A DNA stretch of 64,000 bases. Source: Nonomuraea aurantiaca. Lineage in GTDB: Bacteria; Actinomycetota; Actinomycetes; Streptosporangiales; Streptosporangiaceae. Location: assembly GCF_020215705.1 (NCBI RefSeq), contig NZ_JAIWNB010000001.1, positions 1,178,001 through 1,242,000 on the forward strand, read 5' to 3'. The notes beneath the pieces are model-generated. The model did not search any database. It was not told the DNA's origin and saw only the letters and a program-made list of their open reading frames with translations. Shown piece by piece: positions 9,349 to 17,991 of this stretch. Both the position numbers and the translations under genes were made by a program. Positions within the stretch are counted from its first letter, which is position 1, and each line of letters opens with the position of its first letter.

Positions 9349-9401
9349 CGCGGACCTCCTGCCGAAGAGCGCGAAAGCGAGTAGCGCAAGAACTGAATAA
9401 T

Positions 9402-9424
9402 TGCTCATAATAGTGCCATGAGCA
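9402..9424. promoter_or_regulatory. Candidate TetR operator (TGCTCAT-N9-ATGAGCA)
   Basis: A perfect 7-bp inverted repeat, TGCTCAT (9402-9408) and ATGAGCA (9418-9424), lies in an AT-rich patch between the TetR gene and the divergent PPOX gene. It overlaps the ATG at 9418. If it is the operator, that ATG is less attractive and the downstream ATG at 9475, preceded by GAGG, becomes more so. Confidence 0.5.
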
Positions 9425-10068
9425 GGCAAAATACGCCACTCCCCGAGCCCTGTCGGCGGCCCCGCGAGGTGTCCATGGAAGAGGTCCGTGCCCGGCTCGG
9501 CGAGCCCGACGCGATGGTCGCGAACAAGATCCAAGATCGCATCGACGAGCACATCCGCCTCTTCATCGCTCACTCGCCCTTCCTGGCGATGGCCACCGCG
9601 GACGCCTCGGGCCGGGCCGACTGCTCGCCTCGCGGCGACTACCCGGGCTTCGTGAAGGTCCTCGACGAACACACGCTCGCGATCCCCGACCGGGCCGGCA
9701 ACAAGATCGCCGACTCCTTCCGCAACCTCGCCGAGAACGACGGGATCGGGCTGCTGTTCCTCATTCCCGGCTCGCGGGAGAGTCTGCGCGTCAACGGCCG
9801 CGCTTATGCCACCGACGAGCCCGACGTGCTCGCCCGGATGCAGATCGAGGCCAGCGAGCCCGAACTGGCCCTCGTCGTCGACGTCGAGGAGGCCTACTTC
9901 CACTGCGGCCGCGCGCTCATCCGCTCCCGGCTGTGGGACCCCGCCAGTCAGGCGCTCGCGGACGAGCTCCCGACGCTCGGTGAGGTGGCGGCGGCGCAGT
10001 TCGGGCTCGACATCGACCCGCGGCTCATCGAAGCGAGCCTCGAAGAGGACTACCGGAAACTCTATTGA
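9418..10068 (+). CDS. FMN-dependent PPOX-family flavoprotein (pyridoxamine 5'-phosphate oxidase-like, MSMEG_1061 type)
   Basis: 216 residues from the first ATG. The split-barrel core is recognisable from FIAHSPFLAMATADASG, DCSPRGDYPGFVKVLD, IPDRAGNKIADSFRNL and VNGRAYAT. Such proteins bind FMN or F420 and reduce small molecules; few have known substrates. The start is uncertain: ATG at 9418 overlaps a candidate operator, while ATG at 9475 has GAGG 5 nt upstream and would give 197 residues. The stop overlaps the TTG of the next gene (TTGA), so the two are coupled. It appears to act with the iron-sulfur flavoprotein reductase that follows. Confidence 0.88.
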   Translation: MSRQNTPLPEPCRRPREVSMEEVRARLGEPDAMVANKIQDRIDEHIRLFIAHSPFLAMATADASGRADCSPRGDYPGFVKVLDEHTLAIPDRAGNKIADSFRNLAENDGIGLLFLIPGSRESLRVNGRAYATDEPDVLARMQIEASEPELALVVDVEEAYFHCGRALIRSRLWDPASQALADELPTLGEVAAAQFGLDIDPRLIEASLEEDYRKLY

Positions 10069-11000
10069 CCGAGACCCGAAGTGATCATCTTATGCAGCTC
10101 ACCCTTCTCGACCGCATCGACCGGGTCGCCGAGGACGTCGTCGCCCTCACCCTGCGCGGCGCGACCGGTCCGCTGGCTCCATGGGAGCCGGGCGCGCACA
10201 TCGACCTCGCCCTGCCGAACTGGCTGACCAGGCAATACTCCCTGTGCGGCGACCCGGCGGACCGCGGGCACTACCGCGTCGCGGTGCGCCACGAACGGCT
10301 CAGCCGAGGCGGCTCCGACTACATCCATCGCTATCTCCGGCCGGGCCGCACGCTGGAGGTGTCCCTGCCGCGCAACAACTTCCCGCTCGTTCCGGCTCCC
10401 GACTACCTCTTCCTCGCGGGCGGGATCGGCATCACCGCCATCCTGCCGATGCTGCGGGCGGCCGTCGACGAGGGCGCGTCCGGCGCGATGGTCTACACCG
10501 GACGCACGTACGCCACCATGCCCTTCGCCGGCGACCTGCGCGACGCGTACGGCGAGCGGGTGACGATCGTCGCCACCGAGCGCGACAGGCGCCCCGACCT
10601 CGCCGCGCTCGGTGCCGGCCTCGGACCCGAGACCGTCGTGTACTGCTGCGGGCCTGCCTCGCTGCTCACCGCGTCCGAGGCCGTCTTTCCGGCCGAGCGG
10701 CTGCACACCGAGCGCTTCCGCCCGACGCCCAGGACGTTCGCGCCCAACACCGCGTTCGACGTGGTGTGCGCACGATCGGAACGGACCGTGCGGATACCCG
10801 CGGACGAGTCGCTGCTGGCCGCCCTGACCCACGCCGGCCTCCCCGTGCCCGCAGGCTGCCGGGAAGGCGTCTGCGGCAGCTGCGAGCTCACCGTCCTGGA
10901 GGGCGAGCCGGAGCATCGCGACGACATCGGCGCCGCGCCCGGTCGCATGTACGCCTGCGTGTCCCGCTCGCTGTCGCCCCGCCTCGTCATCGATCTGTGA
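10065..11000 (+). CDS. PDR/VanB-type oxidoreductase (FMN/NAD reductase with 2Fe-2S domain)
   Basis: 311 residues. Order: flavin-binding barrel with RQYSLCGDP (about 55-63), NAD-binding region with LFLAGGIGITAILPML (about 115-130) and YCCGPASLL (about 195-203), then a C-terminal plant-type ferredoxin domain with the CREGVCGSC cluster motif plus a fourth Cys in MYACVS. These enzymes pass electrons from NAD(P)H to an oxygenase. No Rieske oxygenase is adjacent, only the PPOX flavoprotein that it overlaps by 4 bp. The TTG at 10065 is inferred from the overlap; ATG at 10092 is the alternative. Confidence 0.9.
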   Translation: MTETRSDHLMQLTLLDRIDRVAEDVVALTLRGATGPLAPWEPGAHIDLALPNWLTRQYSLCGDPADRGHYRVAVRHERLSRGGSDYIHRYLRPGRTLEVSLPRNNFPLVPAPDYLFLAGGIGITAILPMLRAAVDEGASGAMVYTGRTYATMPFAGDLRDAYGERVTIVATERDRRPDLAALGAGLGPETVVYCCGPASLLTASEAVFPAERLHTERFRPTPRTFAPNTAFDVVCARSERTVRIPADESLLAALTHAGLPVPAGCREGVCGSCELTVLEGEPEHRDDIGAAPGRMYACVSRSLSPRLVIDL

Positions 11001-11042
11001 GAGGCCGCGCTACGTCCGTCTCTGGGCTACTCGGCGAGCGCG

Positions 11043-12263
11043 TCAAGCGCAGGTCTTCTCCGGCGGGCTGCAGAAGGTGATCTCGGGGTAGCTCGCTGAG
11101 GACTTGTTCAACAGAGGCTGAGGCTTGCCGCGCGGGTGCTGGTCGAAGAAGGCCGTGACGTACCTGCGGGTGATGTTCGTAGCGCGGGCGCCGGCTATGT
11201 CGGCGCCGACCTCGATACCGAGTTGGTCGACCAGTACGCCCAGGTCGGTGAAGGACATGTGCACGGCTCCGGACATCAGCAGCCAGCGCTTCCAGCCGGT
11301 CAGTCCCGTCCAGACGCGCTCCCACGAGGCGGCGGCCTCACCCTTGCCCGGCGTGTAGGTCGCGGGTTTGCCCAAGAAGAGGAACGGCCGGGACAGCCCG
11401 GACGCGGGGACCGTGCTCGCCACGGTTCCGTCGATGTCGATGCCGGCGCGCAGCCGGGAGTCCTTCAGCATGGCCATGACGACGCTCGCGCCGCCGGCCG
11501 AGTGACCGGCCATGGCGATTTTCGACGTATCGATCAGGCCGGCGCCTTTCCACTTCGGATGCTTGCCGGTCAGCTGGTCGAGCACGAAGGACACGTCCGC
11601 GGCCCGGCTCTTCTCCAGCTTCACCCACCAGCCCTGCCCCTTGCTGATCTCGCACGTGACACAGGTGGTGACCCGTCCGTCCGGGAAGGTCGTGGCGACG
11701 TTCTCGTAGGTGTGGTCGATGGCCGCCACCGCGTACCCCCGGCTCGCCAGCTCCTCGGCGAGGCCCGTGAGCTCGCTGCGGGGCTTGCTGTGCCCGGGGG
11801 AGAGCACCACGAGGGGCAGGCTGTGCCTGCGCCCGGCGGGACGGGCGTCGGTGAAGGCGTTGGTGCGCGTCTTGCTCAGCGTGTCGGACGGGATGGTGGT
11901 GATCTCTCCGTCCTTGAGCAGCAGCTCGGACTCCTTCGCCGTCATGTACTGCGCTCGCTTGCGGCCTGGCGACTTGGCCGGGTACCACAGCGAGACCATG
12001 AGCTCGCGGTACTTGACGGTGGGAACCCAGGGGTCGGGACGCGAGGTGTCCTTCAGGTACAGGGATGTGGTGCCGACCGGCTGGGAGCCGGTCGGTGCGG
12101 GCAGGAACGGCGTGACCGTCTGGGACGCCGCGGCCGGCAGGGCCTGGACGAGTCCGGTGGCGGCCAGGACGGTGACGAGCCCGGTGATGATGGCTAGCCG
12201 GCCACGTCGCCGGGGCTCGCGATGGCTGTCATCCGGCGTGGCCCGGTTCGGGGATTCGATCAT
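11043..12263 (-). CDS. Secreted alpha/beta-hydrolase (PAF-acetylhydrolase-like lipase)
   Basis: 406 residues. An export signal is likely: a basic patch REPRRRGR, a hydrophobic core LAIITGLVTVLAATGLVQAL and an AAAS cleavage region around residue 47. The hydrolase core has PLVVLSPGHSKPRSE (oxyanion region), GYAVAAIDHTYENV and the nucleophile elbow AGHSAGGAS. Asp in GIDIDGT and His in SGAVHMSFTD complete a plausible triad. The layout fits platelet-activating-factor acetylhydrolase-type esterases, which act outside the cell on short acyl esters. Four cysteines (TTCVTC, TFC, KTCA) may form disulfides. Tat versus Sec export is unclear. Confidence 0.85.
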   Translation of the reverse strand: MIESPNRATPDDSHREPRRRGRLAIITGLVTVLAATGLVQALPAAASQTVTPFLPAPTGSQPVGTTSLYLKDTSRPDPWVPTVKYRELMVSLWYPAKSPGRKRAQYMTAKESELLLKDGEITTIPSDTLSKTRTNAFTDARPAGRRHSLPLVVLSPGHSKPRSELTGLAEELASRGYAVAAIDHTYENVATTFPDGRVTTCVTCEISKGQGWWVKLEKSRAADVSFVLDQLTGKHPKWKGAGLIDTSKIAMAGHSAGGASVVMAMLKDSRLRAGIDIDGTVASTVPASGLSRPFLFLGKPATYTPGKGEAAASWERVWTGLTGWKRWLLMSGAVHMSFTDLGVLVDQLGIEVGADIAGARATNITRRYVTAFFDQHPRGKPQPLLNKSSASYPEITFCSPPEKTCA

Positions 12264-12334
12264 GTCGACGGACTATACCCTGAGGATATATTCGCAGTGT
12301 ATAAAGAAGCGCATCTGCGTGGAGTGCACAGATG

Positions 12335-12415
12335 TCAGGACTTGCCCGGGGCTACCAGGCCGCTTTCGCAGGCGAGGACCACGAGTTGGGCGCGGTCGCG
12401 GGCGTGCAGCTTGGC
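12335..12415 (-). pseudogene. Remnant of a LuxR/NarL-type response regulator C-terminus
   Basis: Reading minus from about 12415 gives KLHARDRAQLVVLACESGLV, then APGKS and a TGA at 12335-12337. That is the last helix and tail of NarL-family regulators (KL.ARDRAQLVV.AYE.GLV.PG). Upstream of the Lys the match stops at once and no start, receiver or recognition helix remains. It lies in the 313-bp gap 12264-12576 between a secreted hydrolase and the enoyl-CoA hydratase. The remainder of that gap shows an AT-rich promoter-like patch near 12273-12303 and nothing else. Confidence 0.75.
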
Positions 12416-12576
12416 CGGTCCCGCCGCCCGCTGACCGGCTGACCGCAGCGACCACGTTCTTGTGAGAATAAAGTCCGGATACGGGTAGCCGTATGCCGCA
12501 AGGGATCGGGCGCTGGCGTGACCTCCGGTGCCGCCGTACGCTCACGTTCCGGCGACCACCCATCACGGAGGCAGCC

Positions 12577-13317
12577 ATGACCGTACGCATGGAGCGAGAA
12601 GGCCAGGTCACGACCGTAATACTGAGCAGGCCGGAGGTCCGCAACGCGGTCGACCGCAAGAGCGCCGACGCGTTGGTGGACGCGTTCAGGGCGTTCGAGG
12701 AGTCCGACGCCGCGGTGGCCGTGCTGTGGGGTGAGGGCGGCACGTTCTGCTCGGGCGCCGACCTGAAGACGCTCGACAACCACGTCGGCGAGGACGGCGA
12801 CGGGCCGATGGGCCCGACGAGGATGCGCCTGTCCAAGCCGGTCGTCGCCGCTGTCGCCGGGCACGCCGTCGCGGGCGGGCTGGAGCTGGCGCTCTGGTGC
12901 GACCTGCGGGTGGCCGAGGAGGACGCGGTCTTCGGGGTGTTCTGCCGCCGCTTCGGCGTGCCGCTCATCGACGGCGGGACCGTACGGCTTCCGCGGCTCA
13001 TCGGCGCCTCCCGGGCCATGGACCTGATCCTCGCCGGCCGTCCGGTCGGCGCCCGCGAGGCGTACGAGATGGGCCTGGCCAACCGCGTCGTCCCCACCGG
13101 CACGGCCAGGCGCCAGGCGGAGGAGCTGGCTCGCGAGATCGCCGGCTTCCCGCAGACCTGCCTGCGCGGCGACCGGCTGTCGGCGCTGGAGCAGGACGGG
13201 CTGCCCGAGCGGGAGGCGATGCGGAACGAGTTGCGCCACGGGCTGGTGTCCCTGCCCGACGCGGTCGGCGGCGCCGCCCGCTTCGCGGCGGGCGCGGGCC
13301 GCCACGGCACCTTCTAG
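12577..13317 (+). CDS. Enoyl-CoA hydratase/isomerase (crotonase) family protein
   Basis: 246 residues. Crotonase landmarks: ILSRPEVRNAVDRKSADAL, oxyanion-hole loops GEGGTFCSGADLKTL and GHAVAGGLELALWCDLRVAEE, then GLANRVVPTG. The start at 12577 is set by GGAGG 5 nt upstream. The frame is open to 12493, but that stretch does not look like the family. Members hydrate or isomerise acyl-CoA double bonds. The Glu pair of true hydratases is partly replaced in the second loop region (FGVPLIDGGTVRLPRLIG), as in many crotonase-like proteins, so the reaction is not assigned. No acyl-CoA ligase or thiolase is adjacent. Confidence 0.92.
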   Translation: MTVRMEREGQVTTVILSRPEVRNAVDRKSADALVDAFRAFEESDAAVAVLWGEGGTFCSGADLKTLDNHVGEDGDGPMGPTRMRLSKPVVAAVAGHAVAGGLELALWCDLRVAEEDAVFGVFCRRFGVPLIDGGTVRLPRLIGASRAMDLILAGRPVGAREAYEMGLANRVVPTGTARRQAEELAREIAGFPQTCLRGDRLSALEQDGLPEREAMRNELRHGLVSLPDAVGGAARFAAGAGRHGTF

Positions 13318-13409
13318 CGACCCCGGTTGTCGCCCGGCGGTCCGGCCGACTCGACCGGTCCGGCCGACTCGACCGGACCGAAGGCCGCGACGTCCCATCC
13401 CCGCGGTCA

Positions 13410-14681
13410 CTACCTCAGCACGGGGAAGTTCGCGCGGATCACGCCGTGCGGGTCGCGGGCCCGCTTGAGGTCGCGCAGCCGGGCCAGCGTGCTCGCGGGG
13501 AAGGCGGACGCGGCACGTTCGCCCTGAGTCAGCATCGTGTACGTCTTACGTCCGCTCGTGTGCGGCACGAGCGCCTTCGTCAGGTCGGTGATGCGCTCGG
13601 CCGTGTCCGGCGTCGGCCGTCCGAACATGTAGACGGAGTACGGCTCGGCCAGGTGCCCCACGGCGCCGCCACCCTCGGCGGGCCGGGCCAGCGCTCCGCC
13701 CAGGTGCCGGACCTGCACGCTGATCAGCGGGTCGATCGGCGCGCCGAGCAGCACGTCCGCCACGCCCTCCAGCCCGGTGAGCAGCTCGAACCGGCCCGAC
13801 CCCGGGCTGGGGTCCGTGGGCTCGGCGCAGATCGAGCCCAGCTCGGCCACCGGCGTCGGCCGCCGGGTGTCGCTGATCAGCCCGCCGATCCGGTCGAAGC
13901 GGCGCAGCAGGGCGCCGGGGTGCTCGCCGAGGAAGGTGGCGTCGACGGCGACGAATCCCGGAGCACCGGGGAACTTCAGCAGGTCGAACCAGAGCGTCAG
14001 CTCCTCCGGCGCCTCGGCGGTGGTCTCGGCGAAGGCGTCGAACACCTCCCGAGCCCGCTCGACCGGCCACATCATCCGCCCGCCGAACAGCTCGGGGGCC
14101 GGGTTCAGGCCGAACTCCAGCGAGGTGACCAGGGCGAAGTCGCCGCCGCCGCCCCGCAGCGCCCAGAACAGATCCGGATCCGACTCCGCCGTCACCCTGA
14201 CGCGGTCCCCGGCGGCGTCGACCGCCTCGAAGGCCCGCACGCTGTCGGCCGCGAAGCCGTACCTGCGCCCGAACCAGCTCAAACCACCGCCGAGCGTGTA
14301 GCCGGTCACGCTCACCACCGGCGAGCTGCCCGCCAGGCCCGTGAGGCCGAGCGGGCCCGCGGCCGCCAGCACCTCGCCCCACTTCACGCCCGCGCCGACC
14401 CGCGCGACACCGTCCTCGATACTCACGCCGCCCAAGTGCGTGGTCTTGAGCAGGATCGTCCCGTCGGTGTCGCCGGAAGCGCCGTGGCCGCTCGGCTGGG
14501 CGGTGACCGCCAGGCCGTTGAGCCGCGCGTAGCTCACCACGGCGGCCACGTCGTCGGCGTCGGCCGCCTCGACCACCGCGCGCACCGGCTGGTCCACCGC
14601 CAGGTTCCAGGGCTTGCGGGCCTCGTCGAAGCCCGCGTCGCCGGGGAGCAGAAGGGTGCCGTTCACTTTGATGTCATTCAT
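13410..14681 (-). CDS. FAD-binding (BBE-like) oxidoreductase
   Basis: 423 residues. FAD-binding PCMH domain: AVVSYARLNGLAVTAQPSGHGASG, then GLAGSSPVVSVTGYTLGGGLSWFGRRYG and LFWALRGGGGDFALVT. The C-terminal berberine-bridge-like tail ends RDPHGVIRANFP. The His in SGHGA is in the place of the His that carries covalent FAD in this family; a second (Cys) attachment site is not evident (GLAGSSP). These flavoproteins oxidise sugars, alkaloids or polyketides with oxygen. Start at the ATG in MNDIKVNG. It is divergent from a BTAD regulator with a 46-bp gap, so that regulator may control it. Confidence 0.9.
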   Translation of the reverse strand: MNDIKVNGTLLLPGDAGFDEARKPWNLAVDQPVRAVVEAADADDVAAVVSYARLNGLAVTAQPSGHGASGDTDGTILLKTTHLGGVSIEDGVARVGAGVKWGEVLAAAGPLGLTGLAGSSPVVSVTGYTLGGGLSWFGRRYGFAADSVRAFEAVDAAGDRVRVTAESDPDLFWALRGGGGDFALVTSLEFGLNPAPELFGGRMMWPVERAREVFDAFAETTAEAPEELTLWFDLLKFPGAPGFVAVDATFLGEHPGALLRRFDRIGGLISDTRRPTPVAELGSICAEPTDPSPGSGRFELLTGLEGVADVLLGAPIDPLISVQVRHLGGALARPAEGGGAVGHLAEPYSVYMFGRPTPDTAERITDLTKALVPHTSGRKTYTMLTQGERAASAFPASTLARLRDLKRARDPHGVIRANFPVLR

Positions 14682-14727
14682 GGGACCAAGTGTGCGTTTT
14701 ACCATTTGAGGGGGATTTGGGGTTGAC

Positions 14728-17700
14728 TTGGGGTTTGTGGACGTTCGTCTGTTCGGCCGGCTTGAGGTCGACTCCGCCGATGGTGTTCGGCTCGATCTCG
14801 GCACCCGCAAGCAGCGGGCCGTGCTCGCCGTGCTGGCCCTCTCACCAGGGCGTGTGGTGCCGCTCGACCGGCTGATCGAGGAGCTGTGGGCCGGGGAGGC
14901 ACCGGCCAAGGCGACGGCGACCCTCCAGGCGTACGTCTCCCACCTGCGCCGGGTGCTGGAACCCGGCAGGAAGCCGCGCACACCGCCCCGGCTGCTGCTC
15001 ACCCGCGAGCCCGGCTACCTGCTCGACATCGCGCCGGGACAGATCGACGCGGGCCGCTTCACCGCGCTGGCCGAGGACGGGCGGCGCGTGCTGCGGGGCG
15101 GCAGGTACGCCGAGGCGCTGGAAGTGCTCGACCGCGGGCTCGGCCTGTGGCGGGGCGAGCTGCTGGGGGAGTTCGCCGACCTGGAGTTCGCCCGGCGGGC
15201 TGTACACCGGCTGGAGGAGCTGCGGCTGGGGGCGGCCGAGGACCGGTTCGAGGCGCGGCTGGCGCTCGGCGAGCCCGGCCTGCCGGATCTGGAGGCGCTG
15301 GTCGAGGCCCATCCCTATAGGGAGCGGGCGTGGGCGCTGCTGGTGCTGGCGCTCTACCGGGCGGGCCGGCAGGCGGACGCGCTCGGGGCGCTGCGCCGGG
15401 TCCGGGCGCTGCTGAATGGCGAGCTGGGCATCGAGCCCGGCCCGGAGCTGAAGCGGCTGGAGCAGGCGGTGTTCGACCAGTCGCCCGATCTGATGACCCT
15501 CACCGCGCCCGGCCTCACCGCCCCGACCGCCTTCACCACCCCTGTTCCCGACAACCGCTTCGAGGGGCGGCGCGCGCCGGCGGACGACTCGGTCAGCGGT
15601 CGGGACAGGGCCGGTCAGCGGCTCGTCGCGCGGGACGGCCAGTTGCACCTGGTCGAGGAGCTGCTGGCCGAGGCCCGCCGGGGGAGGGGCGGCCTGCTGC
15701 TGGTGACCGGCGAGGCGGGCATCGGCAAGACGAGCCTGGCGCGCGCCGCCGCCGAGGTGGCCGCCGCGCGCGGCTTCCAGACGGCCTGGGGCCGCTGCCT
15801 GGACGGCGAGACGGCCCCGCCCTTCTGGCCCTGGACCCAGGCCGGGCTGATCCCCGCGCAGCCGCAGGCCGAGCTGTTCGACCTGTACGACGGCGTGGTG
15901 TCGCGGCTGCGCGGCGGCCCGCTCCTGCTGGTGCTGGAGGACGTGCACTGGGCCGACGTCTCGTCGCTGAGGCTGCTCGGCCACGTCGCCGGTGAGCTCG
16001 CCCGTACGCCCGCACTGGTCCTGGTCACGCTCAGACCCGAGCCGGGCGACCATCCCGAGCAGCTGCGCGAGACGCTGGGCGCGCTGGCGCGGGAGAGCCA
16101 CCGGGTGCCGCTGGCCCCGTTCGACGCCGGCGAGGTGCTCGACTACCTGCGCCTGCGCCACGTGGACGCGGATCCGGTGGCGATGCTCGACCGCTCGGGC
16201 GGCAACCCGTTCTATCTGACCGAGCTGCTCCTGCTGCCGCAGAGCGAGCGGGACCTGGTCCCGGCCGGTGCCCGCGATGTCATCGACCGGCGGCTCGCCC
16301 GGCTGCCCGCCGCCACGCAGGACCTGCTCAGAGCCGCCGCGGTGGCCGGCCGGGAGGTGACCGTCGACCTGCTGGCCGCGCTCACCGAGCGGCCGGTGGA
16401 GGAGGTCATGACCCTGGCCGAGCCCGCCCTCGCCGTCGGCCTGCTGACCGAGGACGCGCGGCCCGCCGACTACCGGTTCTCGCACGCCCTGGTACGGCAG
16501 GCGCTGGACGCGGGCCTCACCCAGCTGGCCAGAGCCCGGCTGCACCTGAGGGCCGGTACGTACCTGGAGGCCATGCCCGGCGCCGACCCCGCCCGGCTCG
16601 CCGGCCACTTCGCCGCGGCCGCGAAGCTGGGCGGCGCGGAGCGGGCGGCGGCCTACGCCGTCGCCGCGGCCCGGGAGGCGGTGGCCCGGCACGGCTACAC
16701 CGAGGCGGCCACGTTCTGGCAGCTGGCGATCGAGCACCTGCCGCCCGGCGACTCGGCCGCCCGCTGCCACCTGCTGACCGAGCTCGCTCAGGCCCGCCGT
16801 ACCGTGGGCGACGCCGACGGCGCCCAGCAGGACCTGACCGAGGCGATCGCGGCGTCCAGGCGGCTCGGCGACCGCGACGCGCTGGTGGCGGCGCTCTCGT
16901 CGTTCGGCGGGCTGTCGGTGTGGAACTGGCGGCCGTACGGCACGGTGGACGACGAGCTGGTGACGATCATGGAGGACCTGCTGGCCGGCCCGCTCGACGA
17001 CCGCGCCAGAGCCATGCTGCTGGGCACGCTCGGCGTCGAGCTGCACTACGGGCCGCGCCGCGCCGAGGGCGAGTTGCTCGCCGCGGACGCCGTGGAGCTG
17101 GCCCGCACGCTGGGCGACTCGGCGCTGATGGCCAGGACGCTGAACAACTACCTGCTCGCCGGGTTCGTCCTCGGCCGCAACCCCGCCAGGCTGCGCGCGG
17201 CCGAGGAGATGGCGGCGCTGCCCGGGCTGACCAGGGAGGCCCGGCTGGTGGCCGGGGCCTGCGGATGTCCTGCCTGCTCCGCGCCGGGGAGCAGGCCGAG
17301 TGGGAACGCGAGCTCGCCCGCTGCGAGCGGCTCCTGGAAGAGGTACGCCGCCCCGAGCTGGAGGCCATGGTCCGGGTGGCCCAGACGGGCGGGCACACCC
17401 TGCACGCCCGCTGGCAGGAGGCCGAGGCGCTGGTCGAGGACTTCCCCGACCTCAAGTACGGCTCCAGCCTGTGGGGCGCGAAGGCCCGCAGACTGACCAC
17501 GCTCTACACCTGCCGGCGCGGCCAGGGCCGGGTGGCCGAGCTCCTCGACGACCTCATCGCCGCGGGCGACCTCCCGCAGATGACCCCGATGCGGCCCCTC
17601 GCCGTCCTGGCCGCCCTCGACGTCGGCAAGGAGGAGCTGGCCAGGGCGTTGATCGCCCGGTGGGGCGCGGAGCTGCGGGACGACTGGTCGGGGGACTTCG

Positions 17701-17960
17701 TGGTGCCGATCTGGGGCCTCATCGCCGCCCGGCTCGGCGCGCCGGACCCGGAGGAGCTGTACGAGATCCTGCTGCCCGTGGCCGACCAGCTCATCGTCAT
17801 GGGCATGGGCAGCGCCGCCTGGGGCTCGATCCGCGACGTCCTCGCGGCGCTGGCCGTACGCCTGGGCCGTGCCGAGGAGGCGGACGAGCACCGGCGGGCG
17901 GCGATCGACACGCACCGGCGGCTCGGCCTGACCTATTGGGAGGCGCGGAGCCGAAGCTGA
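14728..17960 (+). CDS. BTAD/AfsR-type regulator with ATPase and TPR domains, apparently frameshifted
   Basis: SARP-type winged helix (about 3-95: VRLFGRLEV, RKQRAVLAVLALSPG), bacterial transcriptional activation domain (about 100-250), AAA ATPase with Walker A GEAGIGKTS near residue 330 and Walker B LLLVLEDVHWAD near 395, then TPR-like helices. The frame goes wrong after REARLVAGA at about 17260. The expected continuation RMSCLLRAGEQAEWERELA lies in the +1 frame and runs cleanly to TGA at 17958-17960. One missing C in GGGGCCTGCGG explains it. As written the first frame ends at 17496 with a Pro/Ser/Arg-rich nonsense tail. Start: TTG 14728 or GTG 14737. Either a real mutation or an assembly error. 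Confidence 0.85.
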
Positions 17961-17991
17961 TCTGTCGGGGGCGCCACGTATCGTGACCCTC

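Noticed and set aside
12273..12303. TATAC...GTATA as an operator for the secreted hydrolase
   Set aside because: Arms are only 5 bp and AT-rich; more likely ordinary promoter sequence.
17263..17496. The end of the first BTAD frame as a genuine C-terminus
   Set aside because: Its last ~78 codons are Pro/Ser/Arg/Trp-rich nonsense, while the conserved TPR sequence continues in the next frame.
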